A stretch of 64,000 nucleotides of DNA from DASSQJ01 sp963726295 (GTDB taxonomy: Bacteria; Actinomycetota; Actinomycetes; Actinomycetales; Dermatophilaceae). A program made the position numbers and the translations under genes. The notes beneath the pieces were generated by a model, which searched no databases, was not told the DNA's origin, and saw only the letters and a list, made by a program, of their open reading frames with translations. Shown in pieces: positions 24,516 through 33,475 of the stretch (position 1 is its first letter; each line of letters begins with the position of its first letter). The stretch lies in contig CAVSBW010000002.1 in assembly GCA_963726295.1 (NCBI GenBank), positions 744,001 through 808,000 on the forward strand. Direction: 5' to 3'.

Positions 24516-25549
24516 TGGGCACAGCGCCCAGCTACGCCCACCTCACCCACCTCACGAACCGGCACGGCCTGTTCGAGCACGCCCTGGGGAGCGAACCGCG
24601 GGCCGAGCACGGCTACTGCGTCGACGACGTGGCGCGCGCCCTTGTCGTCACGACCCGTGAGCCCGACGCCGGCGACGACGTCCGCGGCCTCGCGGAGGGC
24701 TACCTCACCTTCGTCCTCGAGGCGCTGACGCCCGGCGGGCTGATGCACAACCGGCGCGGGACCGACGGCTCGTGGCAGGACTCCCCGACGTCGGACGACC
24801 ACTGGGGCCGCGGGCTCTGGGCCCTCGGCGTGGCGGCAGCCCACGGTCGGGACGCCGCCATGGTCACCCGCGCCACCGATGGGGCCCGCATCGCGATGCA
24901 GGCGAGGTCGCGCTGGCCGCGGGCGATGGCGTACGCGGCCCTGGGCGCCGGCGAGCTGCTCGGTGTCGACCCCGAGGGCCTGGACGACGACGTCCGTGCC
25001 TCTGCGCTGGAGCTGCTCGTCGACGCCCGCGCCGTGCTCGGGAGGCCCCGAGCCGCCGGCTCCTGGCCATGGATCGAGCAGCGTCTGACGTACGCCAATG
25101 CGGTTCTCCCGGAGGCGCTCCTCGTCATCTCCGCGACGCTTCCGGACGACCATGCCCGCCGAGTCGGCCTGGAGCTGCTGACCTGGCTGGTGCACGAGCA
25201 GGAGCACGACGGGCACCTGTCCGTCGTCCCGGCGGGAGGCCGCTCGCCGGGCGACCCGCGCCCCGGTTACGCCCAGCAGCCGATCGAGGTCGCGGCGCTC
25301 GCCGAGGCAGCCCGCCGGGCCCACCTGGTCACCCACGACGATCGTTGGGTCGCTGTCATCACCGCCTGCCGGGAGTGGTTCGAGGGCAGCAACGACCTCG
25401 GCCTGCCCGTGCGCGACGAGGCCACCGGTGCCGGCTTCGACGGACTCGAGCGCAGCGGCGTGAGCCGGAACCAGGGGGCCGAGTCCACGCTCGCCTGGAT
25501 GTCGACCCGGCAGATCTCCCGCCTGGTCCGGGCACCGGTCGCGCGATGA
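24512..25549 (+). CDS. glycosidase-like (alpha/alpha toroid) protein of the GH130 operon
   Basis: A 345-residue, largely helical protein, with YCVDDVARALVVT near residue 35, SWQDSPTSDDHWGRGLWALGVA near residue 87 and AGSWPWIEQRLTYANAVLPEALL near residue 190. This resembles the six-hairpin glycosidase-like proteins annotated as glycosyltransferase in such clusters. The acidic residues in VDDVARA and TSDDHWGRG are candidate catalytic positions, but no activity is established to my knowledge. GTG 24512 (GTGA overlap) and ATG 24515 (TGATG) are equally plausible starts. It is translated between the glycosyltransferase and the GH130 protein with overlaps at both ends. Confidence 0.72.
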   Translation: MMGTAPSYAHLTHLTNRHGLFEHALGSEPRAEHGYCVDDVARALVVTTREPDAGDDVRGLAEGYLTFVLEALTPGGLMHNRRGTDGSWQDSPTSDDHWGRGLWALGVAAAHGRDAAMVTRATDGARIAMQARSRWPRAMAYAALGAGELLGVDPEGLDDDVRASALELLVDARAVLGRPRAAGSWPWIEQRLTYANAVLPEALLVISATLPDDHARRVGLELLTWLVHEQEHDGHLSVVPAGGRSPGDPRPGYAQQPIEVAALAEAARRAHLVTHDDRWVAVITACREWFEGSNDLGLPVRDEATGAGFDGLERSGVSRNQGAESTLAWMSTRQISRLVRAPVAR

Positions 25550-27024
25550 CCGTCGCCGGCGACGTCCCCGTCGTTCGGCTCCACGAGCACGTCCTGCGCC
25601 CCGACCCCTCTCGGGTGGTGAGCCTGATCTTCCTGCCCGGCCAGGAGTCGACCGGCCCCGGGGAGTCCCGGTCCTCCGCGGTGGTCGACCGGGTGCTGGC
25701 CCTCCCCGACGACGCGGTTCGCGACGCCCTCGCCGCCAGCACCGCCGCGTTCGCCGGCCGGCACCACGACCTCGACGCGACGTGGGACGCGCACTTCGCG
25801 CTGGTGGCGCACCGGCTCGAGGACCCGGAGGGGGTCTCGCCCGAGCGGCGGCGCCTCATCGGCGCGTACTTCACCCAGGAGTACTCCCTCGAGGGCGCGG
25901 CGCTGTTCAACCCCTCGATGGTGGAGCACCCGGACCAGAGCGACCTCCACGACGGCTCCACCCGGTTCCTCATGTCCCTGCGGGCCGTCGGGGAGGGCCA
26001 CCTCTCGAGCATCGAGTGGCGCACCGGGACCGTCGACGCGTCGGGCGAGGTGGCGATGGCCCCGACGGCGACGCACACGGTGCTGCCGACGCACAGACCG
26101 GCGACCTACTCGCGGGCGTCGTTCGAGAAACAGCTGCGCGAGCTCGGCGGCGACCAGACGAACTCCACCTTCGTGCTCGACACCCTCCCGGAGACCTTCG
26201 GTCGCGCCGAGCTGGGACTCGCCCTCGACAGCCTGCACGACCAGCGCCTCACGCGTGGGGCCGCGGTGCGCACCACCGAACGGCTCGAGTGGGTCGCCGC
26301 CTGCAGCTACGCCGTCGAGTTCGCCGCCGACTCCCTGCTCGAGGAGCGGGTGCTCATGCCGCGCGGACCGTCGGAGAGCCACGGCATGGAGGACGTCCGA
26401 CTCGTGCGCTTCGCGCACCCCGACGGGGTCGTCGACTACCTCGGGACGTACACGGGGTGGGACGGCCACGTCGTGACCTCGCAGCTGCTCCGCACCCGCG
26501 ACTTCCGCTCCTTCGAGATGACTCGGCTGAGCGGGCCCGGCGCCAAGAACAAGGGCCTGGCGCTCTTCCCCCGCCCGATCGGCGGACGGTACGTCGCGCT
26601 GTCGCGCGCCGACCGCGAGAGCAACGCCATCACGACCTCGAGCGACCTGCACCACTGGGACACGCCGGTGCTCTTCCAGACCCCGCTGGAGAGCTGGGAG
26701 GTCATCCAGCTCGGCAACTGTGGGTCGCCCATCGAGACCCCGGCCGGCTGGCTGGTGCTGACCCACGGGGTCGGCGCCATGCGCGAGTACAGCATGGGCG
26801 CGGTGCTGCTCGACCTGCACGACCCCACCCACGTCATCGGACGACTCCGCCGGCCCCTGCTCACGCCGACCGCCGACGAGCGGTCGGGCTACGTCCCCAA
26901 CGTCGTCTACTCCTGCGGCGCGCTCCGGCACGGACAGACCCTGGTCATCCCCTACGGCTGCAGCGACCAGTCCGTCCGGATCGCGCGCGTTGACCTCGAG
27001 GCCCTGCTCGCGGCGCTGACCTGA
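25546..27024 (+). CDS. GH130-family glycoside phosphorylase/hydrolase
   Basis: A 492-residue protein whose second half is a five-bladed beta-propeller of glycoside hydrolase family 130: SHGMEDVRLVRF near residue 282, TYTGWDGHVVTSQLL, KNKGLALFPRPIGGRYVALSRADRESN and GWLVLTHGVG. GH130 enzymes phosphorolyse or hydrolyse beta-mannosides such as mannosyl-N-acetylglucosamine or mannobiose, so a mannose-1-phosphate-releasing step is likely. About 250 N-terminal residues lie outside the propeller and make the protein longer than typical phosphorylases of about 350. The ATG overlaps the preceding stop (ATGA), completing the operon. Confidence 0.82.
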   Translation: MTVAGDVPVVRLHEHVLRPDPSRVVSLIFLPGQESTGPGESRSSAVVDRVLALPDDAVRDALAASTAAFAGRHHDLDATWDAHFALVAHRLEDPEGVSPERRRLIGAYFTQEYSLEGAALFNPSMVEHPDQSDLHDGSTRFLMSLRAVGEGHLSSIEWRTGTVDASGEVAMAPTATHTVLPTHRPATYSRASFEKQLRELGGDQTNSTFVLDTLPETFGRAELGLALDSLHDQRLTRGAAVRTTERLEWVAACSYAVEFAADSLLEERVLMPRGPSESHGMEDVRLVRFAHPDGVVDYLGTYTGWDGHVVTSQLLRTRDFRSFEMTRLSGPGAKNKGLALFPRPIGGRYVALSRADRESNAITTSSDLHHWDTPVLFQTPLESWEVIQLGNCGSPIETPAGWLVLTHGVGAMREYSMGAVLLDLHDPTHVIGRLRRPLLTPTADERSGYVPNVVYSCGALRHGQTLVIPYGCSDQSVRIARVDLEALLAALT

Positions 27025-27223
27025 CCCGGGACCCCGCCACGCCACGGAACTCATGCCGGTGTCGGGACAGGTGTCGGACCCGCGTGGCCCTCACCACGAT
27101 CGCGCAGCGCTGACCTGGAGTCGGCGTAGCGTCGATGATGCCGGGCGAGTCGTGCGTTGACATTCCGGTCCGTCGGCCCGGCAGAGGTACTCCGGCCGTA
27201 TCGGTCGAGAAGGTCGCTGGATC

Positions 27224-27298
27224 ATGAACATCCCCACTCCGGTTGCCAGCATGTCCTCACCACCGGCGCAGGGCTCCGCTGACGAGGTGCGGTCGTGA
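27224..27298 (+). CDS. short upstream ORF coupled to the M28 peptidase gene
   Basis: A 24-codon frame (MNIPTPVASMSSPPAQGSAD then EVRS) starting at an ATG with GAGAAGG about ten bases ahead and ending in a TGA that overlaps the GTG of the next gene. Its position suggests translational coupling or a leader peptide, but it may be chance; nothing in the peptide is recognisable. Confidence 0.35.
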   Translation: MNIPTPVASMSSPPAQGSADEVRS

Positions 27299-29694
27299 CC
27301 AGCACGGTCCGGCGGCCACTCACCGTCGCGGGGCCGCCGGAAGCGGCCCCTCGGGGCAAGCGGTCGGCACACCCGGCCGGGGCGCTCCTCGCGGCCCTGG
27401 TGCTGGCGGCGGCCGCCATAGCGGGGATCGCCCCGCTGTTGTCACCGGCCGCGCCGGTCGGCGAGGGCGTCGCCGACTTCTCCCTCGGCCGCGCCCGGAC
27501 CGACCTCGCAGTCGTGGCTGCAGTGCCGCACCCGATGGGGAGCAGCGAGCAGACCTCCGTCGAGGCCTACCTGGTGCAGCAGCTGAGGGCAGCCGGACTG
27601 GATCCGCAGGTCGACGAACAGACGGTCACCATGGCCCCCGACGCCCCCAGGTCGGTGTGGACCGGCACGGTGCGCAACATCGTGGTCCGGATCGAGGGAG
27701 CCGGCCCGGATGCCGACCAGGCGGTCCTGCTGGCGGCCCACTACGACTCCGTCCCCACGGCACCCGGGGCGGGGGACAACGGGGCTGGTGTGGTGAGCGT
27801 GCTGGCGGCCCTGCGTGCCCTGGCGTCCGGCCCGCCGCCACGGCACGACGTGATCGGCGCCTTCGTCGACGGCGAGGAGCACGAGATGCTCGGCTCGCTG
27901 GCCCTGGTCGAGTCGGCCGGCTGGATGCGCGACGTGCAGGTGGCGGTGAACACCGAGGGCATCGGCAACGCCGGGCGGGTCATCCCCGCGCTGACGACAC
28001 CGGACAACGGCTGGGCTCTGCGTCAGTACCTCGCGGCGGCCCCGTCGCCGGTGGTGTACTCCGCGTTCGGTGCGCCGCTCAACGCCACGGGCCAAGGTGC
28101 CGACCTCGGCCGCTACCAGGACGTGGTGCCGGCCGGGCTCGAGCTCGTGGTCGTCGGCGGACTTCCGGCCTACCACGCCGGCATCGACACCGCCGCGAAC
28201 ATGCACGAGGGCACCGTGGCCGAGTACGGCGCGACCGTGGTTGCCCTGGCCCGCCGGCTGGCTGATGCGGACCTGGGCTCCGTGCAGGCGCCCAACCTCG
28301 TGGCGTTCACCCTCACCGACGGTGTCACGGTGGCGTACCCGTCGACCTGGTCCCTGCCGCTGGCCCTGCTGGCCGCACTGGCGGTGGTGGTCGTGATCGG
28401 GGTGGCCGTGCGCCGCGGTCGGGTCAGTGTCCGGCGGGTGGTCCGGTCCTGGCTCGGCCTCGGCGTGGCGGGCTTGGTCGGGGTGCTGGCCGGCACCGCG
28501 CTGTGGCTCGCTGCCCGGGCCGTGGACCCACGGCTCTCCGACGCGCTCAACGGCGGGGTCTACGACCGCACCGCCTACGTGCTCGCGGCCGTCACCGCCG
28601 GTGCGGCCGGGGTGCTCCTCGTCGTGTGGCCACTTCGGCGACGCTGCGGGGCGCTGGAGGTGGTGGCGGGGGCGCTGGTCGGCTGGAGCCTGATCGCCGT
28701 ACTGCTCGCGATCGTCCTCCCGGACGCCGCCTACGCTGCCGCCTGGCCGCTGGTCGCGGCCACCGCCGGCTTCGGAGTGGTCGCCGTCCGTGAACGCTCC
28801 ACGCGCGTGACGCTGGCGGTGGTGACCCTCGCGGCGGTCCCCGCCGTGCTGCTGCTCAGCCCGCTGGTGGCCTTGTACTTCCTGCTGGCGGCACGGTTCG
28901 AGCTGATGCTGCCCGTGGCCACGCCGTTGCCGATGCTGTGGGTCGTGCTGGCCCTCACGCTCGTCGTCTCGCTGGTCACGGCCGCTGCCAGCCGGGTCGG
29001 TTGGCGACCGGCGGCCGTTGCCGGCGGCCTCGCCGTCGCACTGGCCGCGACCGGACTGGCGGTGAGCTCGACCAGCGACGGGCCTCGGCCCGACCTGCTG
29101 GTCTACCACGCCGACGCCGACACCGGCACCGCGCGATGGGTCGCCCTGCCACAGGACCTCGACGCCTACACCGGCCAGGTCACGGACACGGGCTGGACGC
29201 CCACGACCTTCGAGAGCTCCCCCTTCCACCAGCCGCAGGACACCAGGGCGGCCAGCACCGCATCCGCGCCGCCGCTGGCCGCCGGAACGGATCTCGCCCC
29301 GGACGTGACGCTCATCAGCGATGTGGCCGCGCCGCAGGGCCGCGAGGTGACCGTCGACATCCGGTCTGCGTCGGGCGGCTACGCGCTGATCGTCGACGTC
29401 GGGAGCGGCGCCGGCATCCGGGGCATCACGGTGAACGGGAAGGCCGTTCCCGGCGCCACCACCGGCACGCCCCGATCGGTCCGGGTGGTCGCATTCAGCC
29501 CCAGCGCCGACCTGCCCCTGACGGTCACCGTGCCACCCGGCGCCGACCTCGAGCTGGTCATGGGCACCTACCTCCGCGGCTTCGACAGCGTCGCCGGAGT
29601 GAGCATCGAGCCGCGCCCGGCCGGCCTCACCACCGCCGGCCACGAGGTGCCCGACGGAGTGCTCGTCACCACCACGGTCCGGCTCCCCGACTAG
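27295..29694 (+). CDS. membrane-bound M28-family aminopeptidase
   Basis: A 799-residue membrane peptidase. After an N-terminal anchor (about residues 27-50) comes an M28 zinc peptidase domain with all five expected metal ligands: His/Asp in LLAAHYDSVPT, Asp in GAGDNGAGV, the Glu pair in VDGEEHEMLGS, Glu in VNTEGIGN and His in GLPAYHAGIDT. From about residue 355 there are around eight more membrane helices and then a soluble beta-rich C-terminal domain (about residues 600-799), a plan like eukaryotic ER metallopeptidase 1. The catalytic domain should face outward. The GTG start overlaps the end of a 24-codon upstream ORF. Confidence 0.85.
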   Translation: MTSTVRRPLTVAGPPEAAPRGKRSAHPAGALLAALVLAAAAIAGIAPLLSPAAPVGEGVADFSLGRARTDLAVVAAVPHPMGSSEQTSVEAYLVQQLRAAGLDPQVDEQTVTMAPDAPRSVWTGTVRNIVVRIEGAGPDADQAVLLAAHYDSVPTAPGAGDNGAGVVSVLAALRALASGPPPRHDVIGAFVDGEEHEMLGSLALVESAGWMRDVQVAVNTEGIGNAGRVIPALTTPDNGWALRQYLAAAPSPVVYSAFGAPLNATGQGADLGRYQDVVPAGLELVVVGGLPAYHAGIDTAANMHEGTVAEYGATVVALARRLADADLGSVQAPNLVAFTLTDGVTVAYPSTWSLPLALLAALAVVVVIGVAVRRGRVSVRRVVRSWLGLGVAGLVGVLAGTALWLAARAVDPRLSDALNGGVYDRTAYVLAAVTAGAAGVLLVVWPLRRRCGALEVVAGALVGWSLIAVLLAIVLPDAAYAAAWPLVAATAGFGVVAVRERSTRVTLAVVTLAAVPAVLLLSPLVALYFLLAARFELMLPVATPLPMLWVVLALTLVVSLVTAAASRVGWRPAAVAGGLAVALAATGLAVSSTSDGPRPDLLVYHADADTGTARWVALPQDLDAYTGQVTDTGWTPTTFESSPFHQPQDTRAASTASAPPLAAGTDLAPDVTLISDVAAPQGREVTVDIRSASGGYALIVDVGSGAGIRGITVNGKAVPGATTGTPRSVRVVAFSPSADLPLTVTVPPGADLELVMGTYLRGFDSVAGVSIEPRPAGLTTAGHEVPDGVLVTTTVRLPD

Positions 29695-29873
29695 AGCACG
29701 GCGCCGCGTGGCGCTCCGGTCCGGGCATCCGGAAGCCCCCTCGGTGACCTGGAGCGTGAGGCGAAGGGTCCGCCGCGGACGAACGAGATCCTTTGGACGG
29801 CGTCCACGGGGTCCGCGGTGTCGCCCCCGATCATGTACACCGACCGGACCAAGGTCCGAAACGTCCGCCCCGT

Positions 29874-30548
29874 CTACGCCGCGGTGGAGGTGGTGGGCAC
29901 CTCCGCCCAGTGGCTGCCCTTGAGCGGTGTGTCCGTCTGCACGGTGAAGTAGGTGGCGGTGATCTCCGAGAGCGCCTGGGCCCGCTCGGCCGGAGACGGC
30001 GTCACCGGACCCCGGGTGTCGTCGACCAGGATTCCCGCGACCGCGGTCGTCAGCTGCTTGAAGGCGAGGTATCTCAGGTGCCCGGCGTGCACGCCGGGCT
30101 TCCGAGGATCATCGGTCCGCCACCACCCGAGCGGGCGACCTGCCCGGATGGCCCCGCGCAGCTCCTTGATGCCGAACCGCAGCGCCCACAGCACCTTCCG
30201 CTGCTCGTGGGAGAGGCGGCGTTCCAGGGACATCCTGACCAACAGCGACTCGTACCGACCCTCGACCTCGGCCGCCTGCGCGAGTAGGCCACGGCGCACC
30301 GGGTCATCGACGGGCGCTGCCGATGTCTCGTCGCGGCCGCGAACGTACTCCCACGACTTCCACACGCTGAAGAAGCTGCCGTAGACCGCGTACAGCTCCT
30401 CGGCCGCCGCCAGGTCGCGCTGGTGGCGAGCACGGCGGGCCTCCTGACGACGGACGAGCTTCCCGGTCCCGAACCACGCGATCGCGGCGACGACGAGGGC
30501 CACCACGCTGCCGGAGACGATGTTCTCCAGGACGCGCCACCATTCCAC
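29874..30548 (-). CDS. single-pass membrane protein of unknown function
   Basis: A 224-residue protein: one N-terminal membrane helix (NIVSGSVVALVVAAIAWFGTG, about residues 7-27), then a basic, helical cytoplasmic part (KLVRRQEARRARHQRDLAAAEELYAVYGSFFSVWKSWEYV) likely to form a coiled coil, and a C-terminal region with RLSHEQRKVLWALRFGIKEL. No family is recognised. The GTG at 30548 places the helix right at the start; the frame runs back to 30716, and an ATG at 30608 is the main alternative. It stands alone, converging with the M28 peptidase. Confidence 0.6.
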   Translation of the reverse strand: MEWWRVLENIVSGSVVALVVAAIAWFGTGKLVRRQEARRARHQRDLAAAEELYAVYGSFFSVWKSWEYVRGRDETSAAPVDDPVRRGLLAQAAEVEGRYESLLVRMSLERRLSHEQRKVLWALRFGIKELRGAIRAGRPLGWWRTDDPRKPGVHAGHLRYLAFKQLTTAVAGILVDDTRGPVTPSPAERAQALSEITATYFTVQTDTPLKGSHWAEVPTTSTAA

Positions 30549-30773
30549 CCGCCGAGTCTCACGCGGTTGCGTCCGGTCCGCTACCGGGAAGGCAGACGCC
30601 GCCGACATGGATCCTGGCCCCGAGGTGAGTGAGACGTGCGACGCCTTGCCCTCGATGGCGCTGGGAGACCCGGAATGGGCGTTCCCCGCGCAACTCCCGA
30701 GGACGGGCATCAGCACGGGTCACATCGTCATGCAGGTCGCCCGGAAGCCAGCGGGCGGCCCGCCCCTCAGACG

Positions 30774-31604
30774 CTACGCCGCCTGTTCCACCAGCTTGAC
30801 GAACCGGGCGGCGTAGTGGGTGAAGCCTCCGGCGTGGCTGGCGTCGTCGAAGGTGACGGTGGTCGCCCCCGCGCGTGCGGCCATGAACCGCTGGAGGGCG
30901 GGGGCGATCACCCGGTCGGCACCCGAGACCGCGTACCAGGAGGGGACCTGGTGCCAGGCCACCTGGCCGGAGGGGGTGAAGAGGATGCCGAGGCTGGTCG
31001 GCGTCTGCGCGGCGCCGAGCTCGGCTGCTCGCTTCGGGTTCAGGTCCTGGGCGAAGTCCCCGCGGAAGTAGGGCGAGGCGATGGTGGCCAGTTGGTCGGC
31101 GTCCCCGTCGAGGTGGCCGGGCGCAAGGAACGCCGCCGGGGCGTAGCCCTCCCCCAGGCCGACGATCGTCTCGCCGGCGTCGGGCAGGAAGGCGGCCGTG
31201 AAGACGAGGGCAGAGACGTCGAACCTCCCCGCAGCGGCGTTGGAGGCCACGAAGCCGCCGTACGAGTGCGCTGCGAGCACCTTCGACCCGCCGATGCCTT
31301 CGAGGGCTGCGCTGACGGCGGCGACGTCCTCGGCCAGCCCCGTGAGCGGGAGCGCGACGGCGACGGTGGCATAGCCGTCCTTGGTCAGGGACGCGGCCAC
31401 CTGGTCCCAGGCGGACGGGCCGGAGAAGGCTCCGTGCACGAGGACGATCGTCGGCTTGGCTGACGGCGTGGCCGCCTGCGCCGGCGCGCCCACCATGGCG
31501 ATGACGAGCATGGCCGACGCCAGGGCGACGACAGCCCACACTCGGGCACGTCGCTTCGGCCTCCCCGAGACGCGTGCGGCTGTCGGGAACAGTGTGCTGG
31601 GCAT
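30774..31604 (-). CDS. secreted alpha/beta hydrolase
   Basis: A 276-residue hydrolase with an N-terminal signal peptide (basic residues to about 22, hydrophobic core to about 40, AQA-A cleavage site near 44). The fold is that of the salicylate-binding/haloalkane-type esterases common in soil actinobacteria: TIVLVHGAFSGPSAWDQV, nucleophile AAHSYGG near residue 120 and a His in FDDASHAGGFTH near the end. It is the last of three minus-strand genes divergent from a LysR regulator. The substrate is unknown. Confidence 0.82.
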   Translation of the reverse strand: MPSTLFPTAARVSGRPKRRARVWAVVALASAMLVIAMVGAPAQAATPSAKPTIVLVHGAFSGPSAWDQVAASLTKDGYATVAVALPLTGLAEDVAAVSAALEGIGGSKVLAAHSYGGFVASNAAAGRFDVSALVFTAAFLPDAGETIVGLGEGYAPAAFLAPGHLDGDADQLATIASPYFRGDFAQDLNPKRAAELGAAQTPTSLGILFTPSGQVAWHQVPSWYAVSGADRVIAPALQRFMAARAGATTVTFDDASHAGGFTHYAARFVKLVEQAA

Positions 31605-31634
31605 GGTGATCTCCTCGGGTGGGTCGGCCGATTG

Positions 31635-32420
31635 CTAGGTGGTGCTGATGAGGCCGCCGTCGATGACCACGTCGGTCCCGGTGATGTTCCCGGCGACGTC
31701 GCTGGCCAGGAACGTGACGAGTGCGGCGACCTCGTCCGGGCGGGTGAACCGACCGGTCACCGACGCCTCCGCCGCCGCGGCAGCGACGGCACCGGGGTCT
31801 CTTCCCTGGCTCGACGCCACCCTCGCGGCGATGCCGTCGGCGCCGAGCCACAGGTCGGTCGAGACCGGGCCCGGGCTCACGGTGTTGACCCGGATCCCGT
31901 TCGGGCCCAGCTCCTTCGACAGCGACTTGCAGAAGCTGCGCAGCGCGGCCTTGGCGGCGCTGTAGTCCATGACCGCCGGGTCCGGGAGGAAGGCGTTGAC
32001 CGAGCAGGTCGACACGATGGAGCCCCCTCCCTGAGCCAGCATCATCGGCAGCGCGGCCCGCGTCGTGCGCACGGAGGCCATCAGGTTGAGCGTGTACGAG
32101 GTCGACCACTGCTCGTCCGTAACAGCTGTGAAGCCGTCCAGCCGAGGCGTCGCCGCACCCACGTTGTTGACGAGGATGTCGAGCCGCCCCCTGCCCGCCG
32201 CCGCGTCGACGAGGTGGGCGACCCCGTCCGGTTCGCTGAGGTCGACCCGCACGAACTCGACCGGCCCGGACCCCGCGAGCTCGTCGAGCCCCGGTGAGGG
32301 ATCCCGAGCACCGGCCACGACCGTGACGCCCTCTGCCACGAGGGCCCTGGTGATGGCCAGCCCGATGCCCTTGCTCGCGCCCGTGACGACCGCGACCCGG
32401 CCGGCGAGGCCCAGCTCCAT
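31635..32420 (-). CDS. SDR-family oxidoreductase
   Basis: A 261-residue short-chain dehydrogenase. The cofactor loop VTGASKGIGLA is at residues 12-22, NNVG near residue 88, the catalytic Ser in SIVSTCSVNA and Tyr/Lys in YSAAKAAL, and the closing VVIDGGLIST. The residue after strand 2 lies in a neutral stretch (GARDPS), so NADP preference is likely. The ATG at 32420 is only two bases from the upstream hydrolase stop, so the two are co-translated. It is part of the LysR-linked unit. Confidence 0.88.
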   Translation of the reverse strand: MELGLAGRVAVVTGASKGIGLAITRALVAEGVTVVAGARDPSPGLDELAGSGPVEFVRVDLSEPDGVAHLVDAAAGRGRLDILVNNVGAATPRLDGFTAVTDEQWSTSYTLNLMASVRTTRAALPMMLAQGGGSIVSTCSVNAFLPDPAVMDYSAAKAALRSFCKSLSKELGPNGIRVNTVSPGPVSTDLWLGADGIAARVASSQGRDPGAVAAAAAEASVTGRFTRPDEVAALVTFLASDVAGNITGTDVVIDGGLISTT

Positions 32421-32422
32421 GG

Positions 32423-33223
32423 TCAGAGGCCCTGGCCCGTGAGCCAGCCGAGGACGGCGTCGGCCACGTCGCGCCAGCCGCTGTCGATGGTCAGGGAGTG
32501 CCCGCGTCCCTCGAACTGCTCGAGCTCGGTGACGGCGGTGGAGTTGCGGTACTGCTTGAGGGTGGAGCGGGTCACGACGTCGGGAACGGTGTGGTCCTTC
32601 AGGCCGGAGATGAGCAGCAGGGGGCCACGCGTGTCGTTGTGGGTGTCGACGGCGGCCTCGGAGTGCATCGAGAAGTTCGCGGCGGCGGCCTGGAAGAGCG
32701 GTCGGGCCGGTGACGGGATGGTCCACTGCTCGTAGAGCCGGTCGGACTCGTCCTGGCTCAGCGCGTTCCCGAACCCGAAGCGGAACTCCTTCTGGGTCAG
32801 GGAGACCGCCTTGGTGCGGTTGGCCGGGTTACCGAGCGCCGGCAGCCCGGCTCGCAGCTGGGCGAGCGGCAGCGGGAGCACGCCCTTGATCTGCGCGGGG
32901 TCGATGGCAACGGCCGCCGCGCCCTTGCCCTGGCCGAGGAGCTTCTCGGCGATGAGCCCTCCGAAGGAGTGCCCCACGATGACCGGGGCGACGGGCAGCC
33001 CGTCGATCACGGACGCCATGTGGGCCGTGACGTCGTCGATGCCGATGCCGGCGACGGTGTCGGGGTCCTCCCGGGCACCCGCCACGGTGTCGGCCTCGTG
33101 CGGCCAGCCGGGCGCGACCGGGTCGTAGCCGGCCGCCCGGAAGGCCTCGACCCAGGGCTGCCAGCTGCTCGCGTGGAGCCACAGGCCGTGGATGAAGACG
33201 ACGGGCCGTCCGTTTGCGGTCAT
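32423..33223 (-). CDS. alpha/beta hydrolase
   Basis: A 266-residue cytosolic hydrolase with RPVVFIHGLWLHASSWQPWV at the start, nucleophile VGHSFGG near residue 84, acid in LLISGLKDHTVP and His in EGRGHSLTID. This subgroup is frequent beside SDR enzymes and is usually annotated as non-haem chloroperoxidase or lipase. The frame extends to 33376, but the ATG at 33223 directly precedes the first core strand. First gene of the unit and divergent from the LysR gene. Confidence 0.85.
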   Translation of the reverse strand: MTANGRPVVFIHGLWLHASSWQPWVEAFRAAGYDPVAPGWPHEADTVAGAREDPDTVAGIGIDDVTAHMASVIDGLPVAPVIVGHSFGGLIAEKLLGQGKGAAAVAIDPAQIKGVLPLPLAQLRAGLPALGNPANRTKAVSLTQKEFRFGFGNALSQDESDRLYEQWTIPSPARPLFQAAAANFSMHSEAAVDTHNDTRGPLLLISGLKDHTVPDVVTRSTLKQYRNSTAVTELEQFEGRGHSLTIDSGWRDVADAVLGWLTGQGL

Positions 33224-33475
33224 GATGCTCTCCCGGGGTAGCGGTGCGGTGGCCTGTCCACCGGACACGGACGTCGCAAGCGCGACTCCTCTCAGGGTGC
33301 GGGCGCCAAGGCGGCCGCGTCCAAGACCCGTTCCGCCGATCGATAACCAGGGCTCGCCACGGGCGGCGCCCGGCAACTAGCGTTGGGCGACGGCCGGCGA
33401 GAGCCCGGCTCGCTCCTCGGAGGGCCCCGCCCGCGGCCGCGCCGAGCCTCGCCACCGCGCGGTAGGGAGGTGGGC
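33224..33475. promoter_or_regulatory. divergent LysR/hydrolase intergenic region
   Basis: This 252-bp region must hold the promoters of both divergent genes and probably the LysR operator. A CAAC-N4-GTTG inverted repeat at 33374-33385 and an AT-richer patch (ATCGATAACC, near 33340) stand out. No confident -35/-10 pair is visible. Confidence 0.4.

Noticed and set aside
30520..30816. 98-residue plus-strand ORF upstream of the secreted hydrolase
   Set aside because: It overlaps genes on the other strand, has no ribosome site and shows no recognisable composition or motif.
31740..31770. GGTGAACCGACCGGTCACC as another SigL-type promoter
   Set aside because: It lies inside the SDR coding sequence and no CGT-type -10 follows at a 16-17 base spacing.
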